A stretch of 35,521 nt of DNA from Acidimicrobiaceae bacterium (GTDB taxonomy: Bacteria > Actinomycetota > Acidimicrobiia > Acidimicrobiales > Aldehydirespiratoraceae), in assembly GCA_009837445.1 (NCBI GenBank), contig VXTM01000024.1, positions 74,515-110,035 of the forward strand, read 5' to 3'. Shown in pieces: positions 1 to 9,402 of this stretch; within the stretch, counting starts at the first letter, position 1; the number at the start of each line of letters is the position of its first letter. A program made the position numbers and the translations under genes. The notes beneath the pieces were generated by a model. The model had not been told where the DNA came from, searched no databases, and was given only the letters and a program-made list of their open reading frames with translations.

Positions 1-840
1 GTGGTCCACCGGAGGGTCGCGATCCGGCGGGCAACCGGCCATGTAGGCAGCACCGTCGGTGCGTACGTGCACGCCGGTTGGGTCGATGGTCAGCGGCAGG
101 TCCTGCTCCAGCGGCTCGGCCGCCTCGAAGATCCACGTGAATCGCTTGCGGGGCTCCACCGGCAGCTCCAGGCCGGCCATGGCGGCCGTGCGGGCAGCCC
201 GGGGACCGGTGGCGTTGACCAGGGTGCCGCAGCCGATGTAGTCGCCCGACGCGAGGGCCACACCGGTCACCGCGTCGCCGCAGCGATTGATGCCAACTAC
301 CTCGTTGGTGTGGTATTCGACACCGTTGCGTCGGGCCTGTCGCCGCCACCAGTCGAAGATGGTCCCCGAGTCGAACCAGCCCTCTCCGACGACGTTGTGG
401 CTGCCGCACACGATGTCGTCGACGTTGTAGAACGGGTACTCGGCCGCAATCTCGGACGGGGCCATGATCCTGGTGCCCGCTCCCAGGGAGGTCTGGATCC
501 GCTGGTTGGCCTCCAGCACCTCGGCTGCGGCCGTATCGGACGCGAGGTACATGTAGCCGAAGTGGTTGACTGGGACCTCCGGTGCTTCGGGATCGTCCAC
601 CCACGCCCGGAAGTCCCGCACGAACTCGGCGCCGAATTGCGAGATGCGGATGTTCACCTCGCGGGAGAACTGCTGGCGCATGCAGCTGTTGGTGCGGGCG
701 GTGGAGCTGTTCGCGTACGACGGGTCCCGCTCCACCACCAGGACCGTGCCGTCGAAGTCGGGGTTGCGAGAAAGGAACCAGGCGACACCCGATCCCACCA
801 TCGCCCCGCCCACGATCACGACGTCATAGGAGTCCTGCAA
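1..840 (-). CDS. FAD-dependent oxidoreductase, DAO/FOXRED1-like (C-terminus cut by window edge)
   Basis: About 280 N-terminal residues are visible; the C-terminus lies beyond position 1. The start opens with a beta-alpha-beta dinucleotide fold (VVIVGGAMVGSG, residues 7-18) followed by an acidic turn (VVERD), which binds the ADP part of FAD in the D-amino-acid/sarcosine oxidase superfamily. The nearby RQQFSREVNIRIS stretch resembles FOXRED1-like and sarcosine/dimethylglycine-oxidase-type proteins. Such enzymes oxidise amines or N-methyl amino acids and release an imine or formaldehyde. The start is TTG at 840, the only usual start codon after the in-frame stop at 855-853; GAGGGA at 854-849 is a good ribosome site. 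It follows the hydantoinase stop by 12 nt, so it is probably the next gene of that operon. Sarcosine is a textbook product downstream of N-methylhydantoinase, which makes an N-methylglycine-type substrate attractive but unproven. Confidence 0.85.
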   Translation of the reverse strand, partial: MQDSYDVVIVGGAMVGSGVAWFLSRNPDFDGTVLVVERDPSYANSSTARTNSCMRQQFSREVNIRISQFGAEFVRDFRAWVDDPEAPEVPVNHFGYMYLASDTAAAEVLEANQRIQTSLGAGTRIMAPSEIAAEYPFYNVDDIVCGSHNVVGEGWFDSGTIFDWWRRQARRNGVEYHTNEVVGINRCGDAVTGVALASGDYIGCGTLVNATGPRAARTAAMAGLELPVEPRKRFTWIFEAAEPLEQDLPLTIDPTGVHVRTDGAAYMAGCPPDRDPPVDH

Positions 841-852
841 GAGGCGCGTCCC

Positions 853-3800
853 TCAAGTCACGTAGCCCTGGGCGGTGTCGTTGGCGATGGCGGCCGGGTC
901 TCGTTCGGCCGGGTCGCCGCAGCCCCCGCCGCCGGGCAGCTCGAGGATGAGCCGGCGCCCGGCCGCAACCGTCTGCTTGCCCTTGGCGGAGAAGGGGGTG
1001 CCGTCGTCGAGCCGGACCCGGCCGCGGGCGCCGTCCGCTCCGCCGGCCCGGCCCCGGGCCGGGTTGTCCACCCGGTCGAACATGGCCGAGAACTCGAACA
1101 GGTAGCCCTCCGCCGGGCCGATCTCGATGACCTGCCCCAGGCCACCCCGGAACCGGCCCTCGCCCCCACTGTCGTCGCGGATCTCCTTGCGCCACACCAC
1201 TACCGGGCCGACCTGCTCGGTGGCTTCGACGCTCATGGTCCTCACGCCCGACGGGAACGCAGTGGCCGTGAGCCCGTCGAGACCCGGCCGGGCGCCGGTG
1301 CCACCGCTGTTGAACATGAGCATCTCCACCGGCGGGCGGGGGTCCGTCGGGTCGGCGCTGCGGGCGCTGGCCTGGAAGTTCCACAGCGCGCCTGATCCCT
1401 CGGCCGGCACCACCTCGGGCAGGGCCTCGGCGATAGCGCCCATGCAGAGGTCGGTCACGAAGTGGCCGATCACGTGTCGCACCGCCACCGGGTCGGGCTC
1501 CACCGCGTTGAGGATGCTGCCCTGCGGCGAGCTGACGGTGAACGGTTCCAGCGATGCGAAGTTGTTGGGCAGTTCTGGCGCCAGAGCCACCAGCATCCCG
1601 TAGGTGAAGTAGGCCTGGGCGTAGGTAATCGGGACGTTGATGCCGAAGGAGCTGACTGGCGATGTCCCCGTGAAGTCGGCGTGCATGCCGGTGCCGGTCA
1701 CGGTCACCGCCGCCGACAGTGTCACCGGGTCGTCGTAGCCGTCCACCCGCATGGTGTTGCGGTAGACGCCGTTGGGCACCCGGCCGAGGGCGTCGAGGGT
1801 GGCTCGGCGGGTGCGGTCGAACACGAAGCCGGCCAGCTCCTCCAGGTCGGCCAGCCCGAACTCGTCCAGCATGTCCAGCAGCCGGCGCCGGCCGGTCTCG
1901 TTGGAGGCGGCCAGGCCGTGGATGTCGCCGACCACCTGGTCGGGCTCGCGCACGTTGCAGCGCACGATCTCGACCAGGTCGCGGTTGAGCCGGCCCCGGT
2001 CGGCCCACCGCATGATCGGGACGCGGAGGCCCTCCTCGTAGAGCTCGCGCCCGTCGGGCCCGAAGCCGCGCCCGCCGATGTCCACCACATGCGCGGTGGA
2101 GGCGAAGAAGCCGATCAGGTCTCCGGGCTCACCGGGCCTGCGCTCCATGAACACGGGCGTGGCCACGGTGAAGTCGTGGAGGTGGCCGGTGGCCTTCCAC
2201 GGGTCGTTGGTGAGGTACACGTCGCCCGGCCTCATGCTGTCCGTGCCGATCTCGTTGATGAAGTGTCCGAGCGACGCGGCCATGGTGTTGACGTGGCCGG
2301 GGGTTCCGGTGACGGCCTGGGCGATCATGCGGCCGGAGCGGTCGAACACCCCTGCCGACAGGTCCCCGGCCTCGCGGACTGAGGTCGAGAAGGCGGTCCG
2401 CACGAGCGTGAGCGCCTGCTCCTCCACCACCGAGACGAGCCGGTTCCACATAATCTGCAGAGCAACCTCGCGCTGGGCGGCGCTTGACTCGCCATTGCTG
2501 CGCTGCCGGCCGGCGGCGGTCAGGCTGGATGCCGTGTCTTGGTTCTTGCGGGCGATCCTCAGGGTCAGGTCGGCCTCCACCACGGCCTGGTGGCCTGAGG
2601 CGATCACGGTGGTGGTCTGGTCCTCGGTGATCAGCGCCGGGCCGGCCACCGTGTCCCCGGCGGCCAGGATGCCGCGGTCGAACACGGCAGTGGGCACCCT
2701 GCCGTCGACGGCCAGGTCGTGCACCAGCCGGGTGCTCACGGCCTTCGACGGCTCGCTGGCCGCGACCGGCTCTACCGTGCGGGGCGCCTCGCGCACCGAG
2801 GACACGGTCACCGACCAGCTCACCGCCTCGATGGTCAAGTCGTCGATGGCCCGTCCGAAGAAGGCTTCGTAGGCCTTGACGAAGGCACCGGCGAGTTCTT
2901 GGGCGGCGATGTCGTCGAACTCGCCCTGGGGCAGCGCCACTGGGATCTCCCATCCCTGCCCGCGGTAGCGCATCAACACCTCGCGTTCGATCACCACCGC
3001 CTCGGCCGTGCCCATCCGGACGAACGCTTCGGCCTCGGCGGCCAACTCGTGGAGCACCGATTTCACGCCCTCGGTGTCGAAGTCGTCGGAGGTGGCGTAG
3101 AAGCTGCGGGTGGCCTCGTAGGAGAACGGTGCGAGCAGGAACCCGATCGCCGAGCCCACTCCGGCGCCAACCGGCACCAGCACCTCGTCGATGTCGAGCT
3201 TGTCGATGAGACGACTGGCATGTAGGGGGGCCGCGCCCCCGAAGGCGACCATGGAGTAGCCGGCCAGGTCCTTGCCGCTCTCCACCGCGTGGGTGCGGGC
3301 CGCGTTGGCCATGTTCTCGTCCACCACCGCGGCCACGCCGACCGCGGCCGCGTCGGTGTCGAGTCCCAGCGGGTCGCCCACCGCTGACTCGAGCGCCTCG
3401 GCCGCCTGCTGGACCGACAGCGAGATGCCGGAGGCGCCGAAGGTGTCGGGGTGCAGCCGGCCCATCTGCACGTCGGCGTCGGTGACGGTGGCGGCCGTGC
3501 CGCCGAGGCCGTAGGCGGCCGGGCCCGGATCGGCGCCCGCGCTGAGTGGCCCCACCCGGATCTGGCCCAGCGCGTCGACGGTGGCGATGGAGCCGCCGCC
3601 CGCGCCGATCTCGATCATCTCGATCGTCGGAACCGAGATGGGCATGCCGCTGCCCTTCTTGAATCGGGCCGTGCGGGCCGTTTCGAAGGTCTTGGCTGTG
3701 CGGGGAGAGCAGTCCTCGATCAGGGCGATCTTGGCCGTCGTCCCGCCCATGTCGAACGAGACGATCCGGTCGCGGCGATGGGTCCGTGCCAAGTGGGCGG

Positions 3801-4635
3801 CGAAGATCGCTCCGCCGGCCGGTCCCGACTCGATCAGCCTCACCGGGAAGGCCGCCGCGGCGTCGCTGCTCATGAGGCCGCCACCGGAGTGGATCATCAG
3901 CAGCGGACACGACGCGCCCATGAGGCGCAGCTCGGATTCGAGCCTGCGCAGGTACGAGGCGATCAGCGGCTGAACGTAGGCGTTGGCGCACACCGTGTTG
4001 AATCGCTCGAACTCCCTCATCTGGGGCGAGACTTCACAGCTGAGCGACACTGCGATGTCCGCGACATCTTTGGACGCCTCCAGCAGCAGATCGCGGAAGC
4101 GGCGCTCGTGGTCCGGGTTCCGGTAGCTGTGCATGAACCCGACGGCCACCGAGTCGTACCCTCCGTCCACCACCCGGTCCACGACGCCGCGGGCGGCGGT
4201 CTCGTCGAAGGGCACCAGCACGTCACCGCGGGCGCTGATCCTCTCGGGCACCACGAAGCGGTCCTTGCGCTCGATCAGGGGGGCCGGCAGCACGATGTTG
4301 AGGTCGTACTGCTCGAAGCGGCTCTCGGTGCGGGTCTCGATCACGTCACGGAACCCGGCGGTGGTGACCAGCGCGGTCTTGGCGCCGCGGCGCTCGATCA
4401 GGGCGTTGGTGGCCAGGGTGGTGCCGTGGATGATCTGCGTGATCTCGTCCATTGCCACGCTCTCGCGGCTTGTGACCGCTGCGATTCCCGCCAGAATCCC
4501 CTCCTCGGGCCGGTCATGGGTAGTAAGGACCTTCGTGGACGCGAAGGATCCGTCGGAGCGTTCCAAAGCGATGTCGGTGAAGGTGCCCCCGACATCCACA
4601 CCGATCCGGGGCCCAGCCGCGGCCGGTTCCACCAC
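853..4635 (-). CDS. Single-chain ATP-dependent hydantoinase/5-oxoprolinase (HyuA-HyuB fusion)
   Basis: This is a 1260-residue protein joining two subunits that are often separate in bacteria. Residues 1 to about 695 are HyuA-like: an ASKHA phosphate-binding loop (DVGGTFTD, 14-21), HGTTLATNAL, and further glycine-rich motifs (IESGPAGG, SFDMGGTTAK, IGAGGGS). A polar Ser/Ala/Gln-rich linker of about 25 residues follows. From about residue 722 comes HyuB (REVALQIMWNRL, LTNDPW, HVVDIGGRG, FNSGGTGARPG, LPGGGGCGDP). The family hydrolyses 5-oxoproline, hydantoins or N-methylhydantoin with ATP; a fused single chain of about 1290 residues is typical of eukaryotic 5-oxoprolinase. The start is GTG at 4635, overlapping the SDR stop (TAGTG), with GAGGA at 4646-4642; GTG at 4632 is an alternative. 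The reading frame stays open upstream across the SDR gene, but that extension is a shadow. Exact substrate unknown. Confidence 0.92.
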   Translation of the reverse strand: MVEPAAAGPRIGVDVGGTFTDIALERSDGSFASTKVLTTHDRPEEGILAGIAAVTSRESVAMDEITQIIHGTTLATNALIERRGAKTALVTTAGFRDVIETRTESRFEQYDLNIVLPAPLIERKDRFVVPERISARGDVLVPFDETAARGVVDRVVDGGYDSVAVGFMHSYRNPDHERRFRDLLLEASKDVADIAVSLSCEVSPQMREFERFNTVCANAYVQPLIASYLRRLESELRLMGASCPLLMIHSGGGLMSSDAAAAFPVRLIESGPAGGAIFAAHLARTHRRDRIVSFDMGGTTAKIALIEDCSPRTAKTFETARTARFKKGSGMPISVPTIEMIEIGAGGGSIATVDALGQIRVGPLSAGADPGPAAYGLGGTAATVTDADVQMGRLHPDTFGASGISLSVQQAAEALESAVGDPLGLDTDAAAVGVAAVVDENMANAARTHAVESGKDLAGYSMVAFGGAAPLHASRLIDKLDIDEVLVPVGAGVGSAIGFLLAPFSYEATRSFYATSDDFDTEGVKSVLHELAAEAEAFVRMGTAEAVVIEREVLMRYRGQGWEIPVALPQGEFDDIAAQELAGAFVKAYEAFFGRAIDDLTIEAVSWSVTVSSVREAPRTVEPVAASEPSKAVSTRLVHDLAVDGRVPTAVFDRGILAAGDTVAGPALITEDQTTTVIASGHQAVVEADLTLRIARKNQDTASSLTAAGRQRSNGESSAAQREVALQIMWNRLVSVVEEQALTLVRTAFSTSVREAGDLSAGVFDRSGRMIAQAVTGTPGHVNTMAASLGHFINEIGTDSMRPGDVYLTNDPWKATGHLHDFTVATPVFMERRPGEPGDLIGFFASTAHVVDIGGRGFGPDGRELYEEGLRVPIMRWADRGRLNRDLVEIVRCNVREPDQVVGDIHGLAASNETGRRRLLDMLDEFGLADLEELAGFVFDRTRRATLDALGRVPNGVYRNTMRVDGYDDPVTLSAAVTVTGTGMHADFTGTSPVSSFGINVPITYAQAYFTYGMLVALAPELPNNFASLEPFTVSSPQGSILNAVEPDPVAVRHVIGHFVTDLCMGAIAEALPEVVPAEGSGALWNFQASARSADPTDPRPPVEMLMFNSGGTGARPGLDGLTATAFPSGVRTMSVEATEQVGPVVVWRKEIRDDSGGEGRFRGGLGQVIEIGPAEGYLFEFSAMFDRVDNPARGRAGGADGARGRVRLDDGTPFSAKGKQTVAAGRRLILELPGGGGCGDPAERDPAAIANDTAQGYVT

Positions 4636-5438
4636 TACAGGTCCTCGACCGCCGGGAAGGTTGCCGGCGGGATGATGTCGACCGTCGCCGAGCGCTGCTG
4701 GGCCAGCATCCCGCCGTCCACCCGCAGCGTCTCGCCGGTGATGTAGCCAGCGTCGTCGGAGGCTAGGAACAGCGCGGCGCCGGTCAGGTCGAGGGGCTCG
4801 CCGACCCGGCCTAGCGGCACGTTCTCGCCCCGCAGCGCCCGCTCGTTCGCTGACATGCCGCTGGTGTCGATCGCACCGGGGACCAGCGCGTTGACCCGCA
4901 CGTTGTAGGGGCCGAGGTCCAGCGCCATCGCCCGGGTGAGGGCCTCGATCCCGCCCTTGGTGGCGTCGTAGGCGGTGAACGACCGGTGGGCCCGGGTGGC
5001 CCCGCCCGAACTCATGTTGATGATGCTGCCGCCGCCGTGGGTGGCCATGATGCGGGCCACCGGATGCGACACCAGGAAGTGTCCGGTCAGGTTGACGTCG
5101 ATAATGCGCCGCCACCACGCCTCGTCGGCCTCGAAGAAGTGGCGGGTGGGGCCGACAAGCCCGGCGTTGTTTACCAGCACGTCGATGCGGCCGTGAGCGG
5201 CCATGACCGCGTCGACCATGGCGGCCACCTGGGAGCTGTCGGACACGTCGGCCGGCGCCGCCATGGCGGTGCCGCCCGCCCGCGAGATCGCTTCCGCGGT
5301 GGCCGTCGCGGCCTCGCCGTCGACGTCGTTGGCCGCGACCGCCGCTCCCGCGCCGCCGAAGCGCTCGGCGATGGCTTGGCCGATGCCGCGGCCGGCCCCG
5401 GTGACGAGCACGACCTTGCCCGCCAGAGAATCATTCAC
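4635..5438 (-). CDS. SDR-family NAD(P)-dependent oxidoreductase
   Basis: A 267-residue classical short-chain dehydrogenase/reductase. It has the Rossmann motif TGAGRGIG (13-20), an Asp at the end of strand 2 (AVAANDVD) that favours NAD(H) over NADP(H), NNAG (90-93), catalytic Ser144, and Tyr157-x3-Lys161 (YDATK). The C-terminal GETLRVDGGM is typical of the family. The reaction is interconversion of an alcohol and a ketone on a small metabolite. The start is GTG at 5438 with GGAGG at 5450-5446. Its stop overlaps the hydantoinase start by one base, so the two are translationally coupled. It lies about 100 nt after the Rieske gene, in the same direction. Substrate cannot be assigned; the setting suggests a step in the same catabolic route. 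Confidence 0.93.
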   Translation of the reverse strand: MNDSLAGKVVLVTGAGRGIGQAIAERFGGAGAAVAANDVDGEAATATAEAISRAGGTAMAAPADVSDSSQVAAMVDAVMAAHGRIDVLVNNAGLVGPTRHFFEADEAWWRRIIDVNLTGHFLVSHPVARIMATHGGGSIINMSSGGATRAHRSFTAYDATKGGIEALTRAMALDLGPYNVRVNALVPGAIDTSGMSANERALRGENVPLGRVGEPLDLTGAALFLASDDAGYITGETLRVDGGMLAQQRSATVDIIPPATFPAVEDL

Positions 5439-5539
5439 CCGAGGACCTCCGCCCTGGCCTATGGGCGCAGTCTAAAGCCGATGGAAGCGACCCCTGGCGG
5501 GCGCGCTGGCATCCGGTACCGCAGGCACCGGCGTGACCG

Positions 5540-6664
5540 TCACCGATCGCCGTCAGGGACCGAGGCCTGACGGTAGGCATCGAGCGTGAGCCCGTTGATG
5601 ATCGAGACGGGGGCCTCCGGACCTTCGACGTATCGCATCCGATCGACCGTCGACGCGGCCAGGTTCCCGTGCTGGATCTCGAGAGCCGCAGCATCCTCGT
5701 CGTAGGTGCGGACCCACAGCTTGATCCACCGCTCGACACTTGCGGGATCTGCCCCCTCCTCGGCGAAGTAGTCGGCCACGAAGATCGTGCGATCGGCAGC
5801 GACGGGTAGGGCTTGCGCCATGATCAGCAGATCGTCCTGCTGGATGATCTGGCATCCCGGGTACATCTGCAGCGCGGTGCAGAACGTCGCTTGAAGCTCA
5901 TCACCACCACTTCCGCGCCCTGCGTACCGATTGAGATAGAGCTCGTCGATCGCAACGGCATCGGCACTCGCGGTTTCAGACGCGACGGCGAATGCCCGAT
6001 TGAACGACTCGCCATGAATGTGGGCGCAGTGGTAGCACTCGACGGCGTTGTCGTACCAGAGCTTCCAGTTCGCCTTCTGATGTGTGGTGACGCGACGCAC
6101 ATGGTGGTAGGCACCCGCGTCAAGGTTCATCGCCGCCTGCTCGGCGACTTCGCGCAACCGGGGGTGTGCCGTCGTCAGCGATGGCGCCTCCGGATCGAGG
6201 GTTGCGAACACGCCCCCGCAGAACGTGTCCACCGCTACCGGGAGGAGGCTTAGGTCGTCGTAGATGCAGTCCGGGGCGGAGGGCGCGGTCGCGAGCGTGC
6301 CGTCGAGCCGGTAGCCCCAACCGTGGTAGCCGCACTTCAGGTACCGGCCACTCTCCTGGTCGGAGACGACCCGGTAGGCCCGGTGGCGACACACGTTCAA
6401 GAACCCGCGAAGCTCACCGTCGTCGCCGCGGACCGCCACGACGGGACGGCTGGCAACCTCACCGACGAGTCGAGAACCGGGTGCCGCCACATGTTCGAGA
6501 GGGCCTAGGTACTGCCATCGAGGCTCAAAGACGGCGCCCAGTTCGAGAGCGAAGATGTCGGGATCGGTGTACATCCATGCCGGAAAACTCCACCCGGACT
6601 CAAGGGCCTCAGCGAGCTCGTCCAGAGGGAGTTGTCGACGTGAGTGGATCGGCGATGCCGTCAT
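5540..6664 (-). CDS. Rieske non-heme iron oxygenase, alpha subunit (quaternary-amine demethylase-like)
   Basis: A 374-residue aromatic-ring-hydroxylating-type oxygenase. Residues 92-114 hold the Rieske 2Fe-2S ligands, CRH and CGYH (Cys92, His94, Cys111, His114). The catalytic domain shows the mononuclear iron region NWKLWYDNAVECYHC with His212 and His217. Length and the ECYHC motif resemble the group acting on glycine betaine, stachydrine, carnitine or choline (GbcA, CntA, CMO); that is recognition from memory, not a search. These enzymes need a separate reductase, and none is encoded in this window. The start is ATG at 6664 within an ATGA overlap with the upstream PhyH gene, so the pair is translationally coupled. 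It probably hydroxylates or N-demethylates the substrate before the SDR, hydantoinase and FAD enzymes act. Confidence 0.92.
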   Translation of the reverse strand: MTASPIHSRRQLPLDELAEALESGWSFPAWMYTDPDIFALELGAVFEPRWQYLGPLEHVAAPGSRLVGEVASRPVVAVRGDDGELRGFLNVCRHRAYRVVSDQESGRYLKCGYHGWGYRLDGTLATAPSAPDCIYDDLSLLPVAVDTFCGGVFATLDPEAPSLTTAHPRLREVAEQAAMNLDAGAYHHVRRVTTHQKANWKLWYDNAVECYHCAHIHGESFNRAFAVASETASADAVAIDELYLNRYAGRGSGGDELQATFCTALQMYPGCQIIQQDDLLIMAQALPVAADRTIFVADYFAEEGADPASVERWIKLWVRTYDEDAAALEIQHGNLAASTVDRMRYVEGPEAPVSIINGLTLDAYRQASVPDGDR

Positions 6665-7533
6665 GGCAGCTCGGCTCGTGTGGCGTCTGGAGTCATCTCC
6701 TTGGCGTGCCGTAACCAGAGGCCGCCGCCGGGGTGGGGCCGCGGGTCATAGGAGGCGTGACCGAGGAGCTGTCGAATCCGCTCACTCCTGTCGGCGAGCT
6801 CACCCGGGGCGAAGTCGAGCGGACTGGCCTCCTCCGGGGTCAGCCATCCGGCGACGAAGCTCACGTGCATGGCCTTTCGCCAGCGGCTCTCCGTGATGTT
6901 GGCACCGCCGCCGTGGAGTACGTATCCCGAATACAGCAGAGCGTCGCCCGGGCCGAGCTCGGCCGGCACCGACTCGCCGTCCCCGTACCGTGCCAGCTCG
7001 CCGCCGAGATGTGTCCCAGGAACAACCCTGGTCGCTCCGAGTTCCTCGGTGACGTCATCCAGACCGATCATGGCGCTCACCGTGATCTCAGGGGCGTCCG
7101 GCCAGGTCCGGCGGACGAATTCCCACCAGTTGTTGGCGTCACGGTGCAGCACCTGCGCGACCTCGCCGGGGCCGATGTACATGACCTGGGCGGTGTTGAG
7201 CCAATAGCCACCGCATACGGGCAGCAGTACCTCGTCGGCGACGGCTGCCAACAGGTCGTTGTCGAGGACATCGAAGAACGCCGGGCACAGCTTGGCGAGG
7301 CTCGAGAAACGCACAGTCTTCTGTCCCACGAACGACCGGCCGTCCTCGCCGAGCCCCTGGGTGGCCGATCCCGGCTCTACCGAGGTGGCGTAGCCGTCGG
7401 CCGAGGCGCGAACCGAATCAACGGTGTCCCGGTCGAACATCCCCTCCACGACGACCCCGCCATCGCGGCGAAGGACCTCCACGACCCGTTCGGCACCGAC
7501 GTCCGCCGAGACTCGTTCGAGTGGCGTCATCAC
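6661..7533 (-). CDS. Phytanoyl-CoA dioxygenase (PhyH) family Fe(II)/2-oxoglutarate dioxygenase
   Basis: A 290-residue PhyH-family protein. The facial triad is visible as HRD (His130, Asp132) and a distal His207 in GYVLHGGGANIT; a following Arg (217 or 219) would hold 2-oxoglutarate. VPGTHLGG and the aromatic-rich region after HRDANNWWEF are typical of the family. It hydroxylates an unknown small molecule, consuming 2-oxoglutarate and oxygen. The start is GTG at 7533 with a GAGAGA purine run at 7547-7542; the adjacent ATG at 7530 is equally possible. It begins 12 nt after the uvrC stop and overlaps the Rieske gene by 4 nt, so it heads the catabolic cluster and may share the uvrAC transcript. 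Two unrelated iron oxygenases coupled in tandem suggest consecutive oxidations of one compound. Confidence 0.9.
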   Translation of the reverse strand: MMTPLERVSADVGAERVVEVLRRDGGVVVEGMFDRDTVDSVRASADGYATSVEPGSATQGLGEDGRSFVGQKTVRFSSLAKLCPAFFDVLDNDLLAAVADEVLLPVCGGYWLNTAQVMYIGPGEVAQVLHRDANNWWEFVRRTWPDAPEITVSAMIGLDDVTEELGATRVVPGTHLGGELARYGDGESVPAELGPGDALLYSGYVLHGGGANITESRWRKAMHVSFVAGWLTPEEASPLDFAPGELADRSERIRQLLGHASYDPRPHPGGGLWLRHAKEMTPDATRAELP

Positions 7534-7545
7534 CTTCGTAGTCTC

Positions 7546-9402
7546 TCAGCCGCGGCCATGGAACGCGGCGTGGACGTTCTGGGCCACTGCGTCCGGCAGC
7601 CAACCCAGCGCCTTCAGCTCGTGCAGCTCCGCTCGCTGTACGGCCCGCACGCCGCCGAGCTCCTTGGTGAGCCGGGCCTTGCGGACCGGTCCCAGCCCCG
7701 CGATCCCGTCGAGAGCCGATCCGGTCATGCGCTTGCCCCGCAGGGTGCGGTGGTAGGAGATGGCGAAGCGGTGGCTCTCGTCGCGGATGCGCTGGAGCAT
7801 GTACAGGGCCTCGGACTGGCGGGGGAGGCGCACCGGCTCGGCCCGGCCGGGCAGGAACACCTCCTCGAACTGCTTGGCCAGCGCCGCGGCCGGGATCTCG
7901 TCGTCGAGGCCTAGCTCCTGGAGGACCCGCACGGCCACCCCCAGCTGGCCCTTGCCGCCGTCCACCAGCAGCAGCTGCGGCGGGTACGAGAACTTGCCGT
8001 CACGCTCGGCCATCGGCCGGGCCCGCTGCTCCAGGTAGCCGGTGAGCCGCCGCGTCAGCACCTCGTGCATGGCCGCGAAGTCGTCGTTGCCGGGCACGGA
8101 GCGCAGCCGGAAGCGCCGGTAGTCGGTCTTCTTGGGCAGGCCGTCCTCGAGCACCACCATCGAGCCCACATAGTCCTGGCCCGACAGGTGGCTCATGTCG
8201 TAGCACTCGATGCGCAGCGGAGCCTCGGCCAGAGCCAGGTGCTCCTGGAGCTCGTTGAGGGCCCGGGCCCGGCTGTTGTGGTCGGTGCTGCGCTTGAGTC
8301 GGTGCCGGGTGAACGACTCCTCGGCGTTGCGGGTCACCGTCTGCTGAAGCGCCCGCTTGGGGCCCCGCTGGGGCACCCGGATCTGCACCCGGGAGCCCCG
8401 CATCTCGGTGAGCCACTCGGTGTAGAGGGCCGCCTCGGCGGGCATGTCGGGCACCAGCACCGTCTTGGGCCATCCCAGCGGGTTGTCGTCGAAGTAGAGC
8501 CGTTCGAGAGTGCGGCTCACCAGCTCGGCCCGGTCGAGCTCCTCGGCCTTGTCGATCATGAAGCCCCGGCGTCCCATCACCCGTCCCCGGCGCACGAAGA
8601 ACACCTGCACGGCTCCCTCCAGGGCGTCCTCGACCAGGCCGATCACGTCGAAGTCCTCGCTGCGGGAGCCCACCATCTGCTGGGTCTCCACCGCCTTGCG
8701 CACCGCGTCGAGCCGGTCCCGGAGCCGGGCGGCCCGCTCGTACTCCTGCTCGTCGGCCGCAGCGGCCATCTCGGCGGTGAGGCGGTCGATGACCGGGTCG
8801 GTGTCGCCCTCCAGGAAGCGCAGCAGTTCGGCCAGCATCTCGGCGTAGTCGTCGGGGGTGACGTCCCCCACGCACGGCCCCGAGCACTTCTCGATGTGGT
8901 ACAGCAGGCAGGGCTTGCCCAGGCTGGCGTACCGGCGGAACTTGCCGTCGGTGCAGGTGCGGATCGGGAACGTGCGCAGCAGCAGGTCGAGGGTGTCGCG
9001 GATGGCGTAGGCGTGTCCGTAGGGACCGAAGTAGCGGTTGCCCTTGCGGCGCCGGCCCCGCATCACCATGGCCCGGGGCCACTCGTCGACCATGGTCACG
9101 CACAGGAACGGGTACGACTTGTCGTCGGTGTAGCGCACGTTGAACCGGGGCCGGTGGCGCTGGATCAGCGAGAACTCCAGCATGAGGGCCTCGACCTCGT
9201 TGGCCACCTGGATCCACTCCACCGACGCGGCTGCGTCGACCATCTGGCGGGTGCGCAGCGGCAGGTGCGAGCCGAAGTAGTTGTTGAGGCGCGACCGCAG
9301 GCTCTTGGCCTTTCCGACGTAGATGACCCGACCCTCGGAGTCGAGGAACTGGTACGACCCGGGCGCGTCGGGAATCGACCCCGCCGCTGGCCGTTTCAGC
9401 AC
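7546..9402 (-). CDS. uvrC: Excinuclease ABC subunit C
   Basis: A 618-residue UvrC that makes both incisions in nucleotide excision repair. The GIY-YIG nuclease domain is at residues 15-100 ([20 protein letters not shown]). A Cys cluster of the UvrC type follows ([15 protein letters not shown]). The UVR helix that contacts UvrB comes next ([15 protein letters not shown]), then the RNase H-like nuclease ([22 protein letters not shown]) and the C-terminal helix-hairpin-helix ([15 protein letters not shown]). The start chosen is GTG at 9402, giving [17 protein letters not shown], the usual N-terminus of the family; it lies inside uvrA and overlaps it by 7 nt. The frame stays open further upstream only as an antisense-free shadow inside uvrA. 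No strong ribosome site precedes it, so translation is probably coupled to uvrA. Confidence 0.96.
   Translation of the reverse strand: MLKRPAAGSIPDAPGSYQFLDSEGRVIYVGKAKSLRSRLNNYFGSHLPLRTRQMVDAAASVEWIQVANEVEALMLEFSLIQRHRPRFNVRYTDDKSYPFLCVTMVDEWPRAMVMRGRRRKGNRYFGPYGHAYAIRDTLDLLLRTFPIRTCTDGKFRRYASLGKPCLLYHIEKCSGPCVGDVTPDDYAEMLAELLRFLEGDTDPVIDRLTAEMAAAADEQEYERAARLRDRLDAVRKAVETQQMVGSRSEDFDVIGLVEDALEGAVQVFFVRRGRVMGRRGFMIDKAEELDRAELVSRTLERLYFDDNPLGWPKTVLVPDMPAEAALYTEWLTEMRGSRVQIRVPQRGPKRALQQTVTRNAEESFTRHRLKRSTDHNSRARALNELQEHLALAEAPLRIECYDMSHLSGQDYVGSMVVLEDGLPKKTDYRRFRLRSVPGNDDFAAMHEVLTRRLTGYLEQRARPMAERDGKFSYPPQLLLVDGGKGQLGVAVRVLQELGLDDEIPAAALAKQFEEVFLPGRAEPVRLPRQSEALYMLQRIRDESHRFAISYHRTLRGKRMTGSALDGIAGLGPVRKARLTKELGGVRAVQRAELHELKALGWLPDAVAQNVHAAFHGRG

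Noticed and set aside
1..1395. A 464-codon open frame on the plus strand
   Set aside because: It runs antisense to the FAD oxidoreductase and the hydantoinase, whose motifs are clear; long antisense frames are common in high-GC DNA and this one shows no known motif.
4636..5118. Upstream extension of the hydantoinase frame
   Set aside because: It overlaps the SDR gene in another frame, is Arg/Pro-rich shadow sequence, and the HyuA fold starts just after the GTG at 4635.
5533..5543. GTGAC-C-GTCAC inverted repeat at the Rieske stop
   Set aside because: The one-base loop cannot form a hairpin and the arms are short enough to occur by chance.
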